Of a DNA stretch of 10,774 nucleotides, positions 7,925 to 10,774 are shown in pieces. This DNA comes from Lentisphaeria bacterium. GTDB taxonomy: Bacteria > Verrucomicrobiota > Lentisphaeria > Oligosphaerales > Oligosphaeraceae. Each line of letters opens with the position of its first letter. Within the stretch, counting starts at the first letter, position 1. Below the pieces are notes generated by a model. The model ran no database searches, had not been told where the DNA came from, and was given only the letters and a program-made list of their open reading frames with translations. The position numbers were made by a program, and so were the translations under genes. The stretch covers positions 1-10,774 of the forward strand of contig JAEDNB010000061.1 of the NCBI GenBank assembly GCA_016302725.1, in the 5' to 3' direction.

Positions 7925-9364
7925 TCAGAGGAGGGGGGTCTCCTGGGGATATCCCAGGGCGTATTGGAGTTCCGAGTAGGCCAGGAGGAGTTCCGCCGCC
8001 GTGGCATTCTGCCGCAGGAGGATGTTGTTCAGTTCCTTCTGGGCGTCCAGCACAATGGCCGAGGTGCTCTCCCCCAGCCGGAAACGCTCCTGTTCCGCCT
8101 CCAGGGTCTTCCGGGCGGCCTGCACCCCTTCCCGCACCAGCGAAAGACGGCGCCTGGCCCCCTCCAGACGCAATTGCGCCCCGCGAATCTCCCCCACAAT
8201 CTCCACCGCCTTCGCCTCCAGGCGGGAGGAGACCTCCCGGCGACGCGACTCCAGACGGGCCAGGGCCGCCTCCGGCCCCGTGTAGTCCAGGGGGCGGCTC
8301 CATACCAAAAGCACCTCACCGCCCCAATGGTGGTCCGTGGATTCCCGGTAGGAGGCAAGGGGCGCCGACGAGGAATCCCCCTGCCAGGTGACCCCCGCCT
8401 GCAAGGTGACCTGGTCCTTCCGGCGTTCCGCCTCCAGGGCCGCCTCCGACTCCACCACGCGCCCCTCGTCCTTCAACGCCAGGTAGCTCCCCCGGCGTTC
8501 CAGGGCCGCCGCCACCGTCGGCTCCTCCCAGGAAGGCAGGGCCAGGGCCGCCTCCAGGAGTTCCTCCGAGGTGCATGCCCGTGCCTGCTGCGGTTCCCGA
8601 AGGCCCATGGCCTGCCCCAGGGCCAGGGCCGCGCTCTCCCGGCCCTGGTGCGCCGCCGCCTCATCCGCCAAGCCCCCCTGGAGTTCCCGGAGGGCGGTCT
8701 GCACCTGGTACTGGGGGATGGCCTTCAGTTCCGCCAACTGCCCCGCCTCCTGGTGAAGGCGGCGAAAGCGCTCCGTGGCATCCCCCCACACCAGGCAGTC
8801 CGCCTCCGCCACGCAAAGCCGGATGTAGGCCGCCTCCACCTCCCGCCGCACCTGCTGCTCCGCCTGCTGCAGTCGATGCACCGCCGCAGAACAGGAGGCC
8901 AAGGCCGCGGCACGACGATGCCCATAGAGGGCAAATCCCCGGTCCTGCCCCAGCGGCACCTGCAAATTGACCCCCAGAAGATGCTGATACTGGGAGTCAT
9001 AGGGGGCTTCCGGCGAAAACCAGCGGCGGAACGCACCCCCCGCCGACACCACGGCTCCCACAGACTCCAGGGGAATCCGCACCCCCGCTTGACCCTCCAG
9101 GACATTCCCCATGCTCACCGTGTCATACCCCACGGGCGCAATCGGCAAATCCCGAATCCGCGTCGCCCCCCCCGCCGCACCATACAGGACAGGGTCAAGA
9201 TACTCCGCCAACTCCTCGTGGCTCCGAAACGCCTGCTCCACAACGGCACGCTCCGCCAAAAGCACAGGATGCCTCTCCGAGGCCAGGCGCAACAACTCCC
9301 CAAGGGGATTCCCCAGGCACACCGATACCAGCAATAAATAAATGGAATACGTCGATCTCTTCAT
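7925..9364 (-). CDS. TolC-family outer-membrane efflux channel protein
   Basis: A 479-aa outer-membrane factor, the exit duct of tripartite exporters. The N-terminus (MKRSTYSIYLLLVSVCLGNP) is a typical signal peptide with cleavage probable near residue 18-20. Two long Ala/Glu/Arg/Leu-rich helical stretches (about 150-250 and 370-475) flank short beta segments, as expected of the duplicated OEP repeat. The C-terminal repeat carries the family-like RFRLGESTSAIVLDAQKELN from residue 427, followed by an LLAYSELQYALGY ending. Length is normal for the family. It is the first gene of the - strand operon and is separated by 109 nt from the zinc-finger gene, a wider gap than elsewhere in the cluster. 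No convincing Shine-Dalgarno precedes the ATG; AAAGG lies too far upstream. It probably forms a trimer that docks with the HlyD-type adaptor encoded two genes downstream. Confidence 0.9.
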   Translation of the reverse strand: MKRSTYSIYLLLVSVCLGNPLGELLRLASERHPVLLAERAVVEQAFRSHEELAEYLDPVLYGAAGGATRIRDLPIAPVGYDTVSMGNVLEGQAGVRIPLESVGAVVSAGGAFRRWFSPEAPYDSQYQHLLGVNLQVPLGQDRGFALYGHRRAAALASCSAAVHRLQQAEQQVRREVEAAYIRLCVAEADCLVWGDATERFRRLHQEAGQLAELKAIPQYQVQTALRELQGGLADEAAAHQGRESAALALGQAMGLREPQQARACTSEELLEAALALPSWEEPTVAAALERRGSYLALKDEGRVVESEAALEAERRKDQVTLQAGVTWQGDSSSAPLASYRESTDHHWGGEVLLVWSRPLDYTGPEAALARLESRRREVSSRLEAKAVEIVGEIRGAQLRLEGARRRLSLVREGVQAARKTLEAEQERFRLGESTSAIVLDAQKELNNILLRQNATAAELLLAYSELQYALGYPQETPLL

Positions 9365-9605
9365 GGCACAACAGGCAGGAAACCTTTATCTTCCAACGGA
9401 ATACAGGCGATTTCGAGTCAGAATCTGGTGTGAAGAACGACGGACGGCGGACAGGACAGGCTACTCTGCCCATGCCGCCGAATTCTCCTCCCGGAGAACG
9501 ATGCGCTGATGAAAGAGGGAAAAACAAACCCGGACAGGGAAAGGAAAAGGACCCAACGCCCCCTTTCCACCGCCGACACCCACGTACTCTAGCCATCACA
9601 ACATA

Positions 9606-9645
9606 TTTTTCCTCCCCTTCCCCCCCTTTTCTCTCACCTTTTTTC
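9606..9645 (+). other. Polypyrimidine tract
   Basis: Forty consecutive bases are C or T, with a single A at 9636. Such homopyrimidine-homopurine stretches can bend or form triplex structures, and can influence nearby transcription. No gene overlaps it. It could equally be neutral low-complexity sequence. Confidence 0.6.
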
Positions 9646-9698
9646 ACGGATGGGCGAAGCCCCCCCGGCACAAAATACCTCCACGACTCGCCCTGGAT

Positions 9699-9722
9699 TT
9701 CTGGACTTCTAGATTTCTAGAA
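9699..9722 (+). repeat. Three tandem 8-nt repeats (TTCTAGAA type)
   Basis: The copies read TTCTGGAC, TTCTAGAT and TTCTAGAA in direct succession; the last is itself a palindrome. They lie 23 nt before the perfect hairpin. No role can be assigned; a protein-binding site array or a fragment of a dispersed repeat are both possible. Confidence 0.55.
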
Positions 9723-9745
9723 CAGAAAAACTTGAAGAATATCCC

Positions 9746-9775
9746 AGTCTGGGCCATGCTGGCATGGCCCAGACT
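9746..9775. repeat. Perfect inverted repeat, 13-bp stem with 4-nt loop
   Basis: The left arm AGTCTGGGCCATG and right arm CATGGCCCAGACT are exact reverse complements around the loop CTGG. As RNA it would be a very stable hairpin. Neither strand has a T-run directly after it, and the flanking genes point away from it, so an intrinsic terminator is unlikely. It may be a protein-binding palindrome, the fold of a small RNA, or part of a dispersed palindromic element. Confidence 0.85.
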
Positions 9776-9812
9776 CTCCGTGCCCTCCGTGTTTACCCCC
9801 GTGGCCTCCGTG
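9776..9812 (+). repeat. CTCCGTG periodic array abutting the hairpin
   Basis: CTCCGTG occurs at 9776, 9785 and 9806, and CCCCGTG at 9797, giving spacings of 9, 12 and 9 nt. The array begins at the base after the hairpin ends, so the two look like one composite unit. From memory, similar CCGTG/CACGG-periodic intergenic repeats occur in many unrelated bacterial genomes with no settled function; I cannot check this here. Confidence 0.6.
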
Positions 9813-9953
9813 TGCGCCGCGAAGCCCTGATTGTGGGAAAACGGGTATATTCTCCCCTGAGCCTGCCCTTTTCCCCGTGGGGAGCCAGGCGTACGGCTTT
9901 CTTCGTCTCCATCCTCCTTTATTTCCTTAACCTTCCCTCATTCCTTATCCGCC

Positions 9954-10774
9954 ATGCACCTCATTCCCGCCCCCCGGCAGGCCACCTTCTCCGCCGACCA
10001 GGCCATCCGCTGGAACTCCCTGGAGAACCTCTGTCTTCCCGCCGACTACACCCCTTCCCTGCTGAACGCCGCCTTGGACTTTGTGGGGGAGCTGGAGTCG
10101 GCCTCGGGGCGCCGTCTTCGTCTGGGGGTCGGGGAGGCCTCCTACGGGCGTCCTGGCATTCTCCTCTCCCTGTGCCAGTGTGAGAAATCCCCGGATGGAT
10201 ACCGTCTGGAGGGGGATGCGACGGGCATCCGGCTGCAGGCCCCTGGGGAGGCGGGGCTCTTCTACGGAGTGCAGACCCTGCGCCAGATTCTTTCCCAATC
10301 CCCTGTGGAGTATCCGGCCTTCCGCCTGGACGACCAGCCCGACTACCCGGTGCGTGGCTTCTACCATGACGTCACCCGCGGTGCGGTTCCCACCCTGGAG
10401 ACCCTCTTCCAGTTGGTGGACAAGATGGCGTACTACAAGATGAACCACCTCCAGCTGTATGTGGAGCACACCTTTGCCCTGGCGCGCCACTGTGACATCT
10501 GGGAGGGCGGGGATCCCCTCACCGCCGAGGAGGTCCTCCGGCTGCAGGAGTATTGCGAGGCCCGCCATGTGGAATTGGTTCCCTCCATTTCCACCTTCGG
10601 GCATTTCTACACCGCCCTGCGCAGCCATCGCCTGGAGGATTTGAACGAACTGGAGGTGAAGGGATCCCAGCGCACCTTCTCCTTCCACGACCGCATGGCC
10701 CACGACACCCTCAACCCCTCCGACCCCCGCTCCCTCCAGCTGGTCACGGAAATCCTGGAGGAGTATCTGCCCCT
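9954..10774 (+). CDS. Family 20 glycoside hydrolase (beta-N-acetylhexosaminidase type), 3' end outside window
   Basis: The first 273 residues of a GH20-like enzyme. The family hydrolyses terminal beta-linked N-acetylglucosamine or N-acetylgalactosamine. Residues 1-128 look like the GH20b accessory domain, with DGYRLEGDATGIRLQAPGE (81-99) and GLFYGVQTLRQIL (101-113). The TIM-barrel begins at YPVRGFYHDVTRG (131-143), followed by KMAYYKMNHLQLYVEHTF and the VPSISTFGHFY strand at 209-219. The catalytic Asp-Glu pair is expected beyond the window edge, so activity cannot be judged. There is no signal peptide, which points to a cytoplasmic enzyme acting on imported amino-sugar oligosaccharides or recycled cell-wall fragments. 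The ATG is the first in-frame candidate, directly before the domain start; the leader is pyrimidine-rich with no Shine-Dalgarno. It is divergent from the exporter operon, and a functional link is not evident. Confidence 0.88.
   Translation, partial: MHLIPAPRQATFSADQAIRWNSLENLCLPADYTPSLLNAALDFVGELESASGRRLRLGVGEASYGRPGILLSLCQCEKSPDGYRLEGDATGIRLQAPGEAGLFYGVQTLRQILSQSPVEYPAFRLDDQPDYPVRGFYHDVTRGAVPTLETLFQLVDKMAYYKMNHLQLYVEHTFALARHCDIWEGGDPLTAEEVLRLQEYCEARHVELVPSISTFGHFYTALRSHRLEDLNELEVKGSQRTFSFHDRMAHDTLNPSDPRSLQLVTEILEEYLP

Larger units (their letters stand above)
9365..9953. other. Divergent intergenic region (589 nt) with several repeat-like structures
   Basis: It separates the exporter operon (- strand) from the GH20 gene (+ strand) and must hold promoters for both. 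No strong -35/-10 pair was recognised; TATATT at 9846-9851 is a possible -10 for the GH20 gene, but no matching -35 is seen. The right half contains, in order, a polypyrimidine tract, an 8-nt tandem repeat, a perfect hairpin and a CTCCGTG array. The two small open frames on the + strand here have low-complexity products unlike real proteins and are not annotated. Confidence 0.7.

Noticed and set aside
7816..8007. Upstream extension of the zinc-finger gene
   Set aside because: The frame is open, but the extra 64 residues are Pro/Ser/Arg-rich and would overlap the TolC C-terminus. The ATG at 7815 is more natural.
9295..9364. Lipoprotein signal at the TolC N-terminus (Cys16)
   Set aside because: The residues before the Cys are V-S-V; a lipobox needs Gly, Ala or Ser directly before it. 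A normal signal peptide is more likely.
9652..9662. Short hairpin GGGCGAAGCCC as an intrinsic terminator
   Set aside because: The stem is only 4 bp and no T-run follows on either strand, and both flanking genes start rather than end here.
9430..9720. A 96-codon + strand frame in the intergenic region
   Set aside because: Pro/Ser-rich, spans the polypyrimidine tract, has no ribosome site and no protein-like pattern.
9764..10183. A 139-codon + strand frame overlapping the start of the GH20 gene
   Set aside because: It is out of frame with the clear GH20 sequence, and its first part only translates the hairpin arm and CTCCGTG array.
1..10774. CRISPR array, tRNA, rRNA, transposase or integrase
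   Set aside because: No regularly spaced repeats with unique spacers, no cloverleaf or conserved rRNA segment, and no recombinase-like protein was seen on either strand.

Overview
The window looks like chromosomal DNA of a high-G+C (about two-thirds by eye) Gram-negative bacterium. The Gram-negative call rests on a TolC-type outer-membrane channel and a HlyD-type periplasmic adaptor in one gene cluster. Genes are closely packed, and most starts have no clear Shine-Dalgarno sequence. The style and gene types would fit a member of the Planctomycetota-Verrucomicrobiota-Lentisphaerota group, but this is a weak inference, because no marker gene (rRNA, tRNA, ribosomal protein) is present.

Layout. 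At 24-2091 (+ strand) a RodA/FtsW-type SEDS peptidoglycan polymerase is followed 16 nt later by an ADP-ribosylglycohydrolase (DraG-like). These converge with a five-gene cluster on the - strand (9364 down to 2110), which is read in this order: TolC-family outer-membrane channel, cysteine-rich double zinc-finger protein of unknown function, HlyD-type membrane fusion protein, ABC exporter half A, ABC exporter half B. The last four lie within 5 to 27 nt of each other or overlap. A 589-nt intergenic region (9365-9953) then separates this operon from a divergent + strand gene, a family 20 glycoside hydrolase (beta-N-acetylhexosaminidase type) that runs off the right edge.

How the genes work together. 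The - strand cluster encodes every part of a trans-envelope ABC exporter: an inner-membrane ATPase/permease pair, a periplasmic adaptor and an outer-membrane duct. The two ABC halves carry complementary deviations. Half B has Asp in place of the catalytic Glu and Gln in place of the switch His, while half A has LSVGQ in place of LSGGQ. This is the pattern expected of a heterodimer with one active and one degenerate ATP site. Half B also carries an unusual Gly/Pro/Arg-rich insert in its first external loop, encoded by a G/C-rich, palindrome-like stretch. The least explained member is the zinc-finger protein (14 cysteines), set between the channel and adaptor genes. The substrate is not evident: no C39 peptidase domain, toxin or peptide precursor was seen.

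The divergent intergenic region holds a cluster of repeat-like structures: a polypyrimidine tract, a tandem 8-mer (TTCTAGAA type), a perfect 13-bp hairpin and a CTCCGTG periodic array. These are the best candidates for a dispersed non-coding element. No tRNA, rRNA, CRISPR array, transposase or integrase was found.
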